NCBI GenBank assembly: GCA_024233305.1
Contig: JACKPV010000024.1
Coordinates: 248,001 to 312,000, forward strand
DNA length: 64,000 nucleotides
Source: Verrucomicrobiales bacterium
GTDB lineage: Bacteria > Verrucomicrobiota > Verrucomicrobiia > Limisphaerales > J093
Direction of reading: 5' to 3'
A model generated the notes under the pieces. The model did not search any database. It worked only from the letters and a program-made list of their open reading frames with translations, and was not told where the DNA came from. Positions 9,109 through 16,552 of this stretch are shown here, piece by piece. Each line of letters begins with the position of its first letter. Position 1 is the stretch's first letter. Made by a program: the position numbers and the translations under genes.

Positions 9109-10938
9109 TCAGCGGATTTCAATCGGGTCCACAGCACCCGCAACACGCCGTTCCCGCCACCGCGCCTCAGACTCGGGACCGTGTTTCACCGTGCTCGTTT
9201 CGACCAGCACCATGTCGCAATCGGGACACTCTCCCGGCTGATCGGAGACGATGTGCGCATGCGAGGCCATCGGGCAGGTGTAAAGCGTGGGGCGGACGGG
9301 GGCCTCCGTTTGGGAAGCCGGCGCCGCTCGCGTCGGCAGCGGGTCACGCATCACCGGAATGAGCGTCATGCGGCAACGCGGACACTGCCCGGGAGCGTCG
9401 GCCTGCACGTCGTGGTGTTCGGGCATCGGGCAGGTGTAATGCTCGACGATGCCACCGGGCGGCATTTGCCGGAGCAGGTCGGCCGAGACGGGCACCAGGG
9501 TCATGCCGCACAGCGGACAGTCGCCCGGGTGATCGTATTCGATGGCGGTGTGTTCGGGCATCGGGCAGAGGTAGACGGGGGGCATGGATTCGGCCTGGCC
9601 GGCCTTTCCGGACGCCGGGCCGTCCGGAGCGGCCAGAACGCCGGCGGCGGGTGCCTGGAACATGGCCTGCGTCGAACCCGGTTGGAGCATCTTCTCGATG
9701 GCCTCCCGCCGCTGGCTTTCCGAGTCCAGCATGAACTGGCCCGAAACCACCACCGCCTCCCCCGCGGCAAGCCCGCTGAGCACCTGCAACATGTCCTCCT
9801 CGCCGCGCACGCCCAGCGACACCGCCCGCGGCTCGAAATGCCCTCCTTCGCGCGCGACGAACACCAGGTTTCCCCGACCGCTGCGCAGCACCGCCATCTC
9901 CGGAACCAGCACGGCCGCGGCGGCGAGTTCGGCCGTCAGCTCGACCTCGGCGAACATGCCCGGTTTGAGGAAATAACCCGGGTTGTGGAATTCCATCCGG
10001 ATCCGGGCGGTCCGCGTCCCGGGGTCCAGGTCCGGATAGACGTAAGTGACCCGCCCGCGGAATTTCCGGTCCGGCAGGTACGACAGGCTCACCACCGCCT
10101 CCTGTCCCAACCGGACGAACGGCAGATCCTGTTCATAAATCTCCGCGTGCACCCACACCAACCCCAGGTCCGCCAGCCGGTAAAGCCGCGTGCCGGCCGA
10201 CGCCATCTGTCCTTCCACGACGCTTTTCTCCACCACAAACCCGTCAATAGGCGCGGGCACGGACAGCGTTTTCCGCGGGCGCCGCGTGGACTCGAGTTCG
10301 GCAATCTGCGCGGCGGAGACGTCCCAGTATTCCAGCTTGGTCCTCGCGCTCTCCCGCAAGGAAACCACGCCGGGATCGGCGCCCGCCGTTTCCAGGGCGA
10401 GCAGAAACTCCGTCTGGGCGCTGTAAAGGCCGGGGGAATAGACCTCGAACAACGGATCCCCGCGATGCACCCGTGCGCCCGTGGCGTTGACGTACAACTT
10501 CTCCACCCAGCCGTCGAACTTCGTGGTGACGTCGGCCAGGGCGGTTTCGTCATACTCGACCGTGCCCACCGTGCGCACGCGTCGCCGCAAAGGCCCGGAG
10601 CCCACCGTCGCGGTGCGGATCGCCATGTTCTGCACGGTCACCGGATCGATGTGGATCGCCCGCGGCGCCGCCGTGGCCGGGTCGCCCGGGGCGGCATCGG
10701 CCGCCCGCCGGAGGGGAGTCAGCCGCATGCCGCACATCGGGCAATTCCCCGGGTGATCCTGGATTACCATGGGGTCCATGCCGCACGTGTAGAGGGTCTT
10801 TTCGGCCGCCGGCGCGGGGGATTGCTGTCCCCCGAGGTCGACCGCGGACGGACCATCGCCGAGGCGTCCGAGCAGAAATCCGCCACCGCCCACGAGAACG
10901 GCCGCGGTGGTCAGGGCAAAGAACTGGCGTGCTTTCAT
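9109..10938 (-). CDS. cusB: CusB-family periplasmic adaptor with four heavy-metal-binding motifs
   Basis: The 609-residue membrane-fusion protein has an N-terminal anchor (about 6-24), then the CusB core: barrel-sandwich, alpha-hairpin and beta-barrel regions, for example PAPIDGFVVEKSVVEGQ and YLPDRKFRGRVTYVYPDLD. Four motifs of the heavy-metal-binding type (C-x-M, then PG-x-CP-x-C-x-M-x-L) sit at about residues 50-76, 456-482, 501-527 and 553-579. The last three are in tandem behind the core. Usually one such domain is present, so the three-copy tail is unusual. The adaptor links the RND pump to the outer-membrane channel and may load captured metal into the pump. It is the middle gene of the tolC-like, cusB, cusA operon. 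Confidence 0.92.
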   Translation of the reverse strand: MKARQFFALTTAAVLVGGGGFLLGRLGDGPSAVDLGGQQSPAPAAEKTLYTCGMDPMVIQDHPGNCPMCGMRLTPLRRAADAAPGDPATAAPRAIHIDPVTVQNMAIRTATVGSGPLRRRVRTVGTVEYDETALADVTTKFDGWVEKLYVNATGARVHRGDPLFEVYSPGLYSAQTEFLLALETAGADPGVVSLRESARTKLEYWDVSAAQIAELESTRRPRKTLSVPAPIDGFVVEKSVVEGQMASAGTRLYRLADLGLVWVHAEIYEQDLPFVRLGQEAVVSLSYLPDRKFRGRVTYVYPDLDPGTRTARIRMEFHNPGYFLKPGMFAEVELTAELAAAAVLVPEMAVLRSGRGNLVFVAREGGHFEPRAVSLGVRGEEDMLQVLSGLAAGEAVVVSGQFMLDSESQRREAIEKMLQPGSTQAMFQAPAAGVLAAPDGPASGKAGQAESMPPVYLCPMPEHTAIEYDHPGDCPLCGMTLVPVSADLLRQMPPGGIVEHYTCPMPEHHDVQADAPGQCPRCRMTLIPVMRDPLPTRAAPASQTEAPVRPTLYTCPMASHAHIVSDQPGECPDCDMVLVETSTVKHGPESEARWRERRVAGAVDPIEIR

Positions 10939-10944
10939 GGTCGT

Positions 10945-12399
10945 TCAGGCGTCCGGTGTTTGGCGGTCGGATTCGGGAAGCAAGGGCGCGCCGTCGGGCG
11001 GGATTCCGGCCACCAGCAGCGATAGCGCGGCGGACGCCAGCTCGAGTTGCAGCCGGGCGTCCACGGCGCGCAACTGGAAGTCGAGCAGCGTGCGTTGGGC
11101 ATCGATGAGGTTGAAGAAATCGATCTGCCCGGCCAGGTAACCCGCGCGGGCCACCGCCACCGACTGGAGCGCCTTGGGAATGAGCTGGTCCTCGAACAGC
11201 CCGAGGTTCCGGACCGCTTCCCGATAGGCGTAGTAACGGTCGGCGAACTCGACGGCCAGATCGATTTCCGCGGCGGACAGGCGGGCGGCGGCGGCCTCCT
11301 TGCGGTTTTGGGCCGCGCGGATTTCGGCGGCGATCTTGTCCCGCCACAGAGGTAACGTCACGCCCGCCCGCGGCCGGTACAGGTAGGGCGATCCGTAGAC
11401 ATCAGCTTCGATGCCGGTCGTGAAGTCGGGCACGCGCGTCGTCCGGGCCAGTTGGATGCCGGCCTCGGCCTGGTTTAGCTCGGCCGTCATCGCCCGCAGC
11501 CGGGGGCTGCGCGCCAGGGCGATCGAACGGACTTCCGCCGGCGACCGCGGGGAGGCCGAATCGTCGAAGCGGGTCGGCAGCGCCAGGTCCAGATCGGCGG
11601 GCCCCAACCCGACGGCAGCCTTCAGCGCCGCCAGCAAGGGATTCCGCGAGTCGGCGAGGTTCGCGACCTCGGTGCCGATCCGGTCCTCCTCGATCTGCGC
11701 GCGCAGGACATCCTGCAAGGTGACGCGGCCCGCCGCATTCTGCGCGCGCGCGATCTGTTCCAACTCGCCCACCAACGCCAGATTCTCACGGGTCAAGCGG
11801 AGCCGGTCCTCCAGAAACCGCAGTCGGAAGTAGGCCTGCTTCACGTCGAAAGCGGCCGCGAGCACCGCCTGTTGGAACCCGAAGTAGCGGGCCCGACTCT
11901 CCGCTTCGACCACCGCCGCCCGGGCGCCAAGTTTGCCGGGACCGGGAAAGTCCATCATCAACCCCGGCATCACCGCCTGCACCACCTCGCGGAGGTCCAT
12001 CTGGAACGTCAACAGCGGATCGGGCAGCGAGCGCTCGACCGTGATGCGGTCCACCGTCGCCGCCCACGCGAAGTAGGCGGCCCGCACCCGCGGTTGCCCC
12101 CGCATGGCCGCCGCAAGGTAATCGTCCAGTCCGCTGTCTGCGGTCAGATCCTCGCCCCCGCGTCCGCCGGCCTCCGTCCGCGCCAACCGTTCGCCCACCT
12201 CCGCCACCGCCGCTTGCGCCTCCCTTTCACCGTCCGCCGGCACCCCCCGGCACCCGGAAACCAAACCGGCCACCACGGCGCTCCCCAGCCCCAGCATCCC
12301 CAGGGCCCAAACCGCCGAACGCGGGGACGAAAACCGTTGCCTCCCGGTAATGACGCGGAGCCAACGATGCCTGTGCCAGGATCGGTTCGTGTCGTTCAT
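10945..12399 (-). CDS. TolC/CusC-family outer-membrane efflux lipoprotein
   Basis: The 484-residue protein starts at ATG 12399. Its N-terminal hydrophobic segment ends in a lipobox-like LVSGC, suggesting a lipid-anchored outer-membrane factor. The remainder shows the two-fold long-helix pattern of outer-membrane efflux proteins, with segments such as RARYFGFQQAVLAAAFDVKQ and LAGQIDFFNLIDAQRTLLDF. It would form the trimeric exit duct of the CusABC-type pump. It is first in the efflux operon, six bases ahead of cusB, and divergent from the sigma/anti-sigma module that starts at 12558, so the 158-base gap between them probably holds both promoters. Confidence 0.88.
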   Translation of the reverse strand: MNDTNRSWHRHRWLRVITGRQRFSSPRSAVWALGMLGLGSAVVAGLVSGCRGVPADGEREAQAAVAEVGERLARTEAGGRGGEDLTADSGLDDYLAAAMRGQPRVRAAYFAWAATVDRITVERSLPDPLLTFQMDLREVVQAVMPGLMMDFPGPGKLGARAAVVEAESRARYFGFQQAVLAAAFDVKQAYFRLRFLEDRLRLTRENLALVGELEQIARAQNAAGRVTLQDVLRAQIEEDRIGTEVANLADSRNPLLAALKAAVGLGPADLDLALPTRFDDSASPRSPAEVRSIALARSPRLRAMTAELNQAEAGIQLARTTRVPDFTTGIEADVYGSPYLYRPRAGVTLPLWRDKIAAEIRAAQNRKEAAAARLSAAEIDLAVEFADRYYAYREAVRNLGLFEDQLIPKALQSVAVARAGYLAGQIDFFNLIDAQRTLLDFQLRAVDARLQLELASAALSLLVAGIPPDGAPLLPESDRQTPDA

Positions 12400-12557
12400 T
12401 CGTTTTGCACGGGCTCGTGCCGCGGCAACCAGCGACGGACGGCCCCCGACCTGCATACCCTGATGGCGGGCCATTCCCTCAAACCGGCGCGCAATTTCTC
12501 CTGCGTGCAGGCAGGCGACGCGGGGTATACCTATCGGAACGAGCCGCAGGTCGATTG
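12400..12557. promoter_or_regulatory. Divergent control region between metal efflux operon and sigma module
   Basis: This 158-base gap separates two divergent operons with a common metal theme. It includes an 8-base palindrome GGTATACC at 12524-12531. An ECF-type promoter recognised by the neighbouring sigma factor is expected here, but I cannot pick out its -35/-10 elements without a comparison set. Confidence 0.4.
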
Positions 12558-12899
12558 ATGGACATGAACTCAGCCATGAAATCCGAACCGTCCGGAACCG
12601 GGAGGGACGCGCTGGCCGTCGCCTTGCGGGAAGCGCGCCCGGCGGAACGGCCTTTGCCCCCGCAATTCACCGCCGGGGTCTGGCGCCGCATCGAGCGCGC
12701 CGAGGCCGCAGGCCCGGGCTTGCCGGCCTGGTTGCTGTCGGTGCTCGACGCAATGCTGCGCCCCGGACGCATCGCCTCTGGCGTGGCGGCGCTGATGCTC
12801 GCGGGGGCGATACTCGGCTCCGTGCAGACCCGGACCGCGGCGCGGGAGACGGCGCGGGAACGCTATCTCGCGCTGGTGGCGCCGAACCCCATCCGCTGA
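12558..12899 (+). CDS. Small single-pass anti-sigma-like protein (CnrY position)
   Basis: The 113-residue protein has a cytoplasmic N-terminal helix region rich in Arg/Glu (ALREARPAERPLPPQF), one membrane segment at about 72-89 and a short charged tail. It lies 6 bases before the metal-sensor gene and upstream of an ECF sigma gene, the order of the nickel/cobalt-responsive cnrYXH system, where CnrY is the membrane anti-sigma factor. No sequence family is recognisable, so the role rests on topology and context. It would hold the sigma factor at the membrane until the periplasmic sensor detects metal. Confidence 0.6.
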   Translation: MDMNSAMKSEPSGTGRDALAVALREARPAERPLPPQFTAGVWRRIERAEAAGPGLPAWLLSVLDAMLRPGRIASGVAALMLAGAILGSVQTRTAARETARERYLALVAPNPIR

Positions 12900-12905
12900 C
12901 CGGCC

Positions 12906-13397
12906 ATGCGACGCGCAGGATGGCTGTTCGCCGGCGTGCTGCTCCTCGCGGCGGCCGGCTTCGCTTCGGCCTACTGGGCGGGGGGACGGCTGGCCTCCCT
13001 GGGAGCCACCAGCCCGGACGACCTGGACTGGCTGCGGCTCGAGTTCCATCTGACCGAAGCCGAACTCGACCGCATTCGCGCCCTGCACGAGGCCTACGTG
13101 CCGGTTTGCGAGCACAACTGTCACCAGATTGCGGCGGCCAAGGAGGCGCTCGACCGTTTGCTTGCCGCCGGCGACCTCGGCGATCCGGCCATCGAGGAGC
13201 AGTTGGCGGAAATCGGCCGGTTGCGAGCGCGGTGTCAGGCGGCCATGCTGCGGCATTTTCAAGCAGTCAGCCGGGCCATGCCGACCGAACCGGGCCGCCG
13301 TTACCTCGAGGCCATGCAGCAACTCACCCTGCACGCCCACGAAGCGGTCGAACACCGGATGGCCGGCGAAAGCGCGGAGGGGCATGGACACCACTGA
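12906..13397 (+). CDS. Periplasmic heavy-metal sensor (CnrX/Metal_resist-like)
   Basis: The 163-residue protein has a membrane anchor or uncleaved signal at residues 5-24 and a helical periplasmic domain. Candidate ligands are His61, His70, Cys72 and His73 in the first helical hairpin, and His143, His145, His150 and Met152 near the C-terminus, followed by a His-rich end (GHGHH). This resembles CnrX and the Metal_resist family, whose hairpin binds metal and releases an anti-sigma protein. It sits between the anti-sigma-like gene and the sigma gene and overlaps the sigma start by 14 bases, which suggests translational coupling. The metal is unknown. The divergent Cus-type pump suggests Cu or Ag. 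Confidence 0.72.
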   Translation: MRRAGWLFAGVLLLAAAGFASAYWAGGRLASLGATSPDDLDWLRLEFHLTEAELDRIRALHEAYVPVCEHNCHQIAAAKEALDRLLAAGDLGDPAIEEQLAEIGRLRARCQAAMLRHFQAVSRAMPTEPGRRYLEAMQQLTLHAHEAVEHRMAGESAEGHGHH

Positions 13398-14127
13398 AAG
13401 CGCGTCGGCAACTCCCTTCGACCGACGCCGCAACCGAAGCGAGGCGGCTTCGACGGCTCCATCCACCGCGGGCCGGGAAGCGGAACCGAGCCCCTGCGCA
13501 TCGGCTGCCACCAGTTCCGCATCGCGCCCCGAAGCCGATGCGCTGGACCGCGCCGACATGCAGCGCCTGGCCGGGGGCGAGGATCGCGCCCTGGAAGCGC
13601 TCATGGAACGGCACGCCACGCGCGTCTTCAACTTTCTCAATCGCCTGCTCGGCAACCCGTCGGATGCGGAAGACCTGGCCCAGGAGACGTTTGCCCGCGT
13701 TTACCGCGCCCGGGGTCGGTTCCACCCGCGTCGCCGCTTCACGGCCTGGCTCTACACCATCGCGGCCAACCTCGCCCGCAACCATGTCCGCTGGCGCACC
13801 CGGCATCCCGAGGTCGCGCTCGACCCGGACCCCGACGTCGCCAGCGGGTTTCGCCCTCCGGAAATGGCCGGGGCGTCCGCCACCCCGGCCGAACAGCTTG
13901 AAGCCGGCGAACGGGCCGCCGCCGTCCGCGCGGCGGTCCAACGCCTGCCCGAGGGCTTGCGCGAAGTCATCGTGCTTTGCGAATGGGAGGACCTGGGCGT
14001 GACCGAAGCCGCGGCGGTCCTGGGCACCACCGCGAAAGCCGTGGAATCCAAGCTTTACCGCGCTCGCCGGCAACTTCGCGAAACCCTGCGGCAGATGGCG
14101 TCGATCGAAGACCGCGGCCGGACCTGA
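13384..14127 (+). CDS. ECF-type RNA polymerase sigma factor
   Basis: The 247-residue protein has sigma-70 region 2 at about residues 75-140 (RNHVRWRTRHP; DAEDLAQETFARVYRA) and region 4 at about 180-235 (LPEGLREVIVLCEWEDL; AKAVESKLYRARRQL). A Ser/Ala-rich extension of about 55 residues precedes region 2, longer than usual. Translation could also begin further in. ATG 13384 overlaps the sensor gene, consistent with a cnrYXH-like operon. Expected targets are its own operon and the divergent efflux operon. Confidence 0.88.
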   Translation: MDTTESASATPFDRRRNRSEAASTAPSTAGREAEPSPCASAATSSASRPEADALDRADMQRLAGGEDRALEALMERHATRVFNFLNRLLGNPSDAEDLAQETFARVYRARGRFHPRRRFTAWLYTIAANLARNHVRWRTRHPEVALDPDPDVASGFRPPEMAGASATPAEQLEAGERAAAVRAAVQRLPEGLREVIVLCEWEDLGVTEAAAVLGTTAKAVESKLYRARRQLRETLRQMASIEDRGRT

Positions 14128-14156
14128 GCGGGGGCTCATCACGAGCCTTCTCCGCA

Positions 14157-15515
14157 TCAGACCGTGCCCGCCTTGCGCCAGCGGAAGAGGGTGGTGGGAT
14201 GCACGCCCGTGCGCGCGGCGATCTCGCCGAGGGAATGCGCCCCCTCCGCCAGCAACCGACGGGCCAGCGCCATACGTTCGGCCCGCCCTGCGATCCGAAC
14301 CGCTTCCGGCTGCGACCGCACGGAACCGCCGGCAGGCATCGCTGGTGCGGCGTCCGCCTCCGCTGGCGCCGGGGTGCGAGGGACCTCCCAGCAGCCGGCC
14401 CGGAGGAGCGGACCATCGAACAACAGCACCAACCGGTCGATGACACTCTTGAGTTCCCGCACGTTGCCGGGCCAGTCGTATTGTTGCAGCGCGGCGAGGA
14501 GTTCCGGCTCGACGCCCTCGAGGTTCTTGCCGAACCGCTCATTGGCAAGTTCGAGAAACCGCCGGACCAGCAACGGAATGTCGGGGCGACGTTCCCGGAG
14601 CGGCGGCACCTGCACAACGACCTCCGCCAACCGGTAGTAGAGGTCGCTCCGAAACCCGCCCGCCGCGGCGCAGATCTGGAGGTCGCGGTTCGTCGCGGCC
14701 ACGACGCGGGTCTCGACACGATAGTCCTGCGTGCCCCCCACCCGCCGGGCGGTCCGGGTTTCGAGAAAGCGCAGCAACTTGGGCTGGAGCGCGAGGTCCA
14801 TCTCGCCGATCTCGTCGAGGAACAGGGTACCGTGAGCGGCCTGCTCGACCAATCCCGGACGGCTGCGCAACGCCCCGGTGAACGCGCCCTTGTCCACGCC
14901 GAAGAGTTCCGCCTCGAGCAGGTCCTTCGGAATGGCGGCACAGTTCAACGCCACGAACCCCCCGCCGCCACCGGCGTCGTGCAGCGCGCGGGCCACCAGT
15001 TCCTTGCCGACGCCGGACTCGCCCAAAATCATGACCCGCACGTCGAACGCGCCCACGCGGGCCAGGGTCTGCCGCAATTCGCGCATGGGCGGGCTCTCCC
15101 CGATCATGGCGCCGGATGAATCGAGCGGGCTGCCGCTGTAGAGCCGCAACCACAACTGCTGCGCGGCGACGGCGCGGTCCAACGATTCCCGCCACCGCGC
15201 ATCCGGATCCGCCAGATCCAGCACATCGTAGGCGCCGTCGCGGGCGGCCTGCATGATGGCCCCGGTCGTCAGCCCGCTGCCGGCCACGACAAACAGCCGG
15301 GCGGCCTGGCTAAGTTCCACGCGCAAGCGGGCCCAGCCGGCGGTGAGCAGCAGCCGGTGGGCCACCAGGTAGACCAGTTCCGCCGAGCCCGGACCGAGCG
15401 GGAGGATGCGGGAATCTCCAGCCGAGGAAGCCCTCTCCCCGAGGGACGCCAGACGCGCGGCGAGTTCCGGTTCGCCTTCGATATGCCACAGAACGAGACG
15501 GCGCACGGCCTGCAT
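14157..15515 (-). CDS. Sigma-54-dependent transcriptional activator
   Basis: The 452-residue protein has an N-terminal receiver-like region (1-120) without an obvious phosphorylatable Asp pocket, a AAA+ domain with Walker A GESGVGKE (165-172), the sigma-54 contact loop GAFTGA (210-215) and Walker B LFLDE (231-235), then a C-terminal Fis/HTH-like helix pair (LGEIAARTGVHPTTLFRWRK). It activates sigma-54 polymerase by ATP hydrolysis. It is divergent from the PEP-CTERM/exosortase operon. Dedicated sigma-54 regulators (PrsR type) control PEP-CTERM genes in other bacteria, so that operon is the likely target. An alternative start lies at 15548. Confidence 0.88.
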   Translation of the reverse strand: MQAVRRLVLWHIEGEPELAARLASLGERASSAGDSRILPLGPGSAELVYLVAHRLLLTAGWARLRVELSQAARLFVVAGSGLTTGAIMQAARDGAYDVLDLADPDARWRESLDRAVAAQQLWLRLYSGSPLDSSGAMIGESPPMRELRQTLARVGAFDVRVMILGESGVGKELVARALHDAGGGGGFVALNCAAIPKDLLEAELFGVDKGAFTGALRSRPGLVEQAAHGTLFLDEIGEMDLALQPKLLRFLETRTARRVGGTQDYRVETRVVAATNRDLQICAAAGGFRSDLYYRLAEVVVQVPPLRERRPDIPLLVRRFLELANERFGKNLEGVEPELLAALQQYDWPGNVRELKSVIDRLVLLFDGPLLRAGCWEVPRTPAPAEADAAPAMPAGGSVRSQPEAVRIAGRAERMALARRLLAEGAHSLGEIAARTGVHPTTLFRWRKAGTV

Positions 15516-15532
15516 GATGAATTGCGATCCCC

Positions 15533-15552
15533 TGCAATGCAATTGCAATGCA
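15533..15552. promoter_or_regulatory. Possible activator-binding site: direct repeats plus a 10-base palindrome
   Basis: TGCAATGCA occurs twice in direct orientation (15533-15541 and 15544-15552), and the junction forms the perfect palindrome TGCAATTGCA (15538-15547). It lies just upstream of the chosen activator start and about 85-100 bases before a sigma-54-like promoter for the PEP-CTERM gene, a typical upstream-activator distance. Binding by the neighbouring activator is inferred. Confidence 0.45.
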
Positions 15553-15634
15553 CAAAGCGGGAAACGCGGGGCCGGGCTTGCAATATGACGGGGAATTTCT
15601 GTATTCTGCCGGCGTTTCCAGTGGCATGCGCGTT

Positions 15635-15650
15635 TGGCATGCTTCGTGCA
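15635..15650 (+). promoter_or_regulatory. Sigma-54 (-24/-12) promoter candidate for the PEP-CTERM operon
   Basis: TGGCATGCTTCGTGCA matches the TGGCACG-N4-TTGCW consensus with GG and GC elements correctly spaced. The expected transcript start near 15661 leaves only a few bases before the annotated ATG at 15665, so either the message is nearly leaderless or the match is partly fortuitous. Confidence 0.4.
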
Positions 15651-15664
15651 TCAGGGGGTTATTG

Positions 15665-16525
15665 ATGATGAAGATCGAAGACTGTTACGCATGGTCCTGC
15701 CGCCTGTTCCGCGCGCTCACCCTGATGGTCGTCACGATGGTCCCGCCGGTGGACGCCTGGCAGGTGCCCGAGAGCATGAGCGACAAAGGCCGTCTCGGAC
15801 TGAGCCAGGAATCGCCCGTCGCCGCTGCCGGCTCGGACGCAGCGTCGGCGAGCTTTCAGGCGGATGCCCTCCCCAAGATCACCTCATTCCTCAACACAAA
15901 GCTGAGCGAGGCCCAAACCGTGGACGCTTCCGCCATGCTGCTCGACCCGGCCAAGCTGCAGCTGAAGACGGCCTCGGACGTGCGCGTGTATTTCGTCGGC
16001 GAGGGCGCCGGGTACCACAACACGCTCGGATATACGACCGACGGCAGCGGGAGCGCCGGCAGCGAGTCGGCGGCGCTGATCTTCCCCGACGCGTCAAGTC
16101 CGGTTTCGAGCTATGATCCGCTGGACACGGTCCGGCGGACGGGGAATGCGCCCTTGCTGCCCGGGGATTTTGTTGACCTTGGCACCCTGGACGGCGGCAC
16201 ACTCCTGGACTTCTTCCTGATTGCGGACGGCGCGAACGGGGGCAAGAACGTCTACTCCACGCAGACCTCCGTGAACCCGGATGGAATCAACCACGTAGTT
16301 GCCTTTTCCTACGCCCTTCCCGATTCCCCCTACCTGATCATCGGGTTCGAGGACCTGTATGGCGGGGGCGATCAGGACTACAACGACCTCCTGTTCGCGG
16401 TGGACATCGGGGCGGCCAACATCAAGGCCCTGACCGCCAATTCGGAGCCCGGGCTCGCCTTCATCCTGGGCGGATTCGGTCTCCTGGCTTGGTGGCGCCG
16501 CCGACGCGCCGTGGACAACGCCTGA
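15665..16525 (+). CDS. PEP-CTERM surface protein with DUF4114 domain
   Basis: The 286-residue protein has an N-terminal signal region (about 1-30), a DUF4114-like domain at about 170-250 with the acidic metal-site-like end (FEDLYGGGDQDYNDLLFAVD), and a C-terminal sorting signal: SEPG, a hydrophobic helix, then WWRRRR. DUF4114 is common in extracellular calcium-associated proteins. The sorting signal is expected to be recognised by the exosortase two genes downstream. ATG 15665 follows AGGGGG with good spacing. The gene opens a plus-strand operon next to a sigma-54 activator. Confidence 0.86.
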   Translation: MMKIEDCYAWSCRLFRALTLMVVTMVPPVDAWQVPESMSDKGRLGLSQESPVAAAGSDAASASFQADALPKITSFLNTKLSEAQTVDASAMLLDPAKLQLKTASDVRVYFVGEGAGYHNTLGYTTDGSGSAGSESAALIFPDASSPVSSYDPLDTVRRTGNAPLLPGDFVDLGTLDGGTLLDFFLIADGANGGKNVYSTQTSVNPDGINHVVAFSYALPDSPYLIIGFEDLYGGGDQDYNDLLFAVDIGAANIKALTANSEPGLAFILGGFGLLAWWRRRRAVDNA

Positions 16526-16552
16526 CCGCATTCGCCGCACCGGCCTCCTGGC

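Noticed and set aside
12405..12557. Upstream in-frame extension of the anti-sigma-like gene to 12405
   Set aside because: It would run through the divergent promoter region and gives an Arg/Gly/Pro-rich leader without function. ATG 12558 is more plausible.
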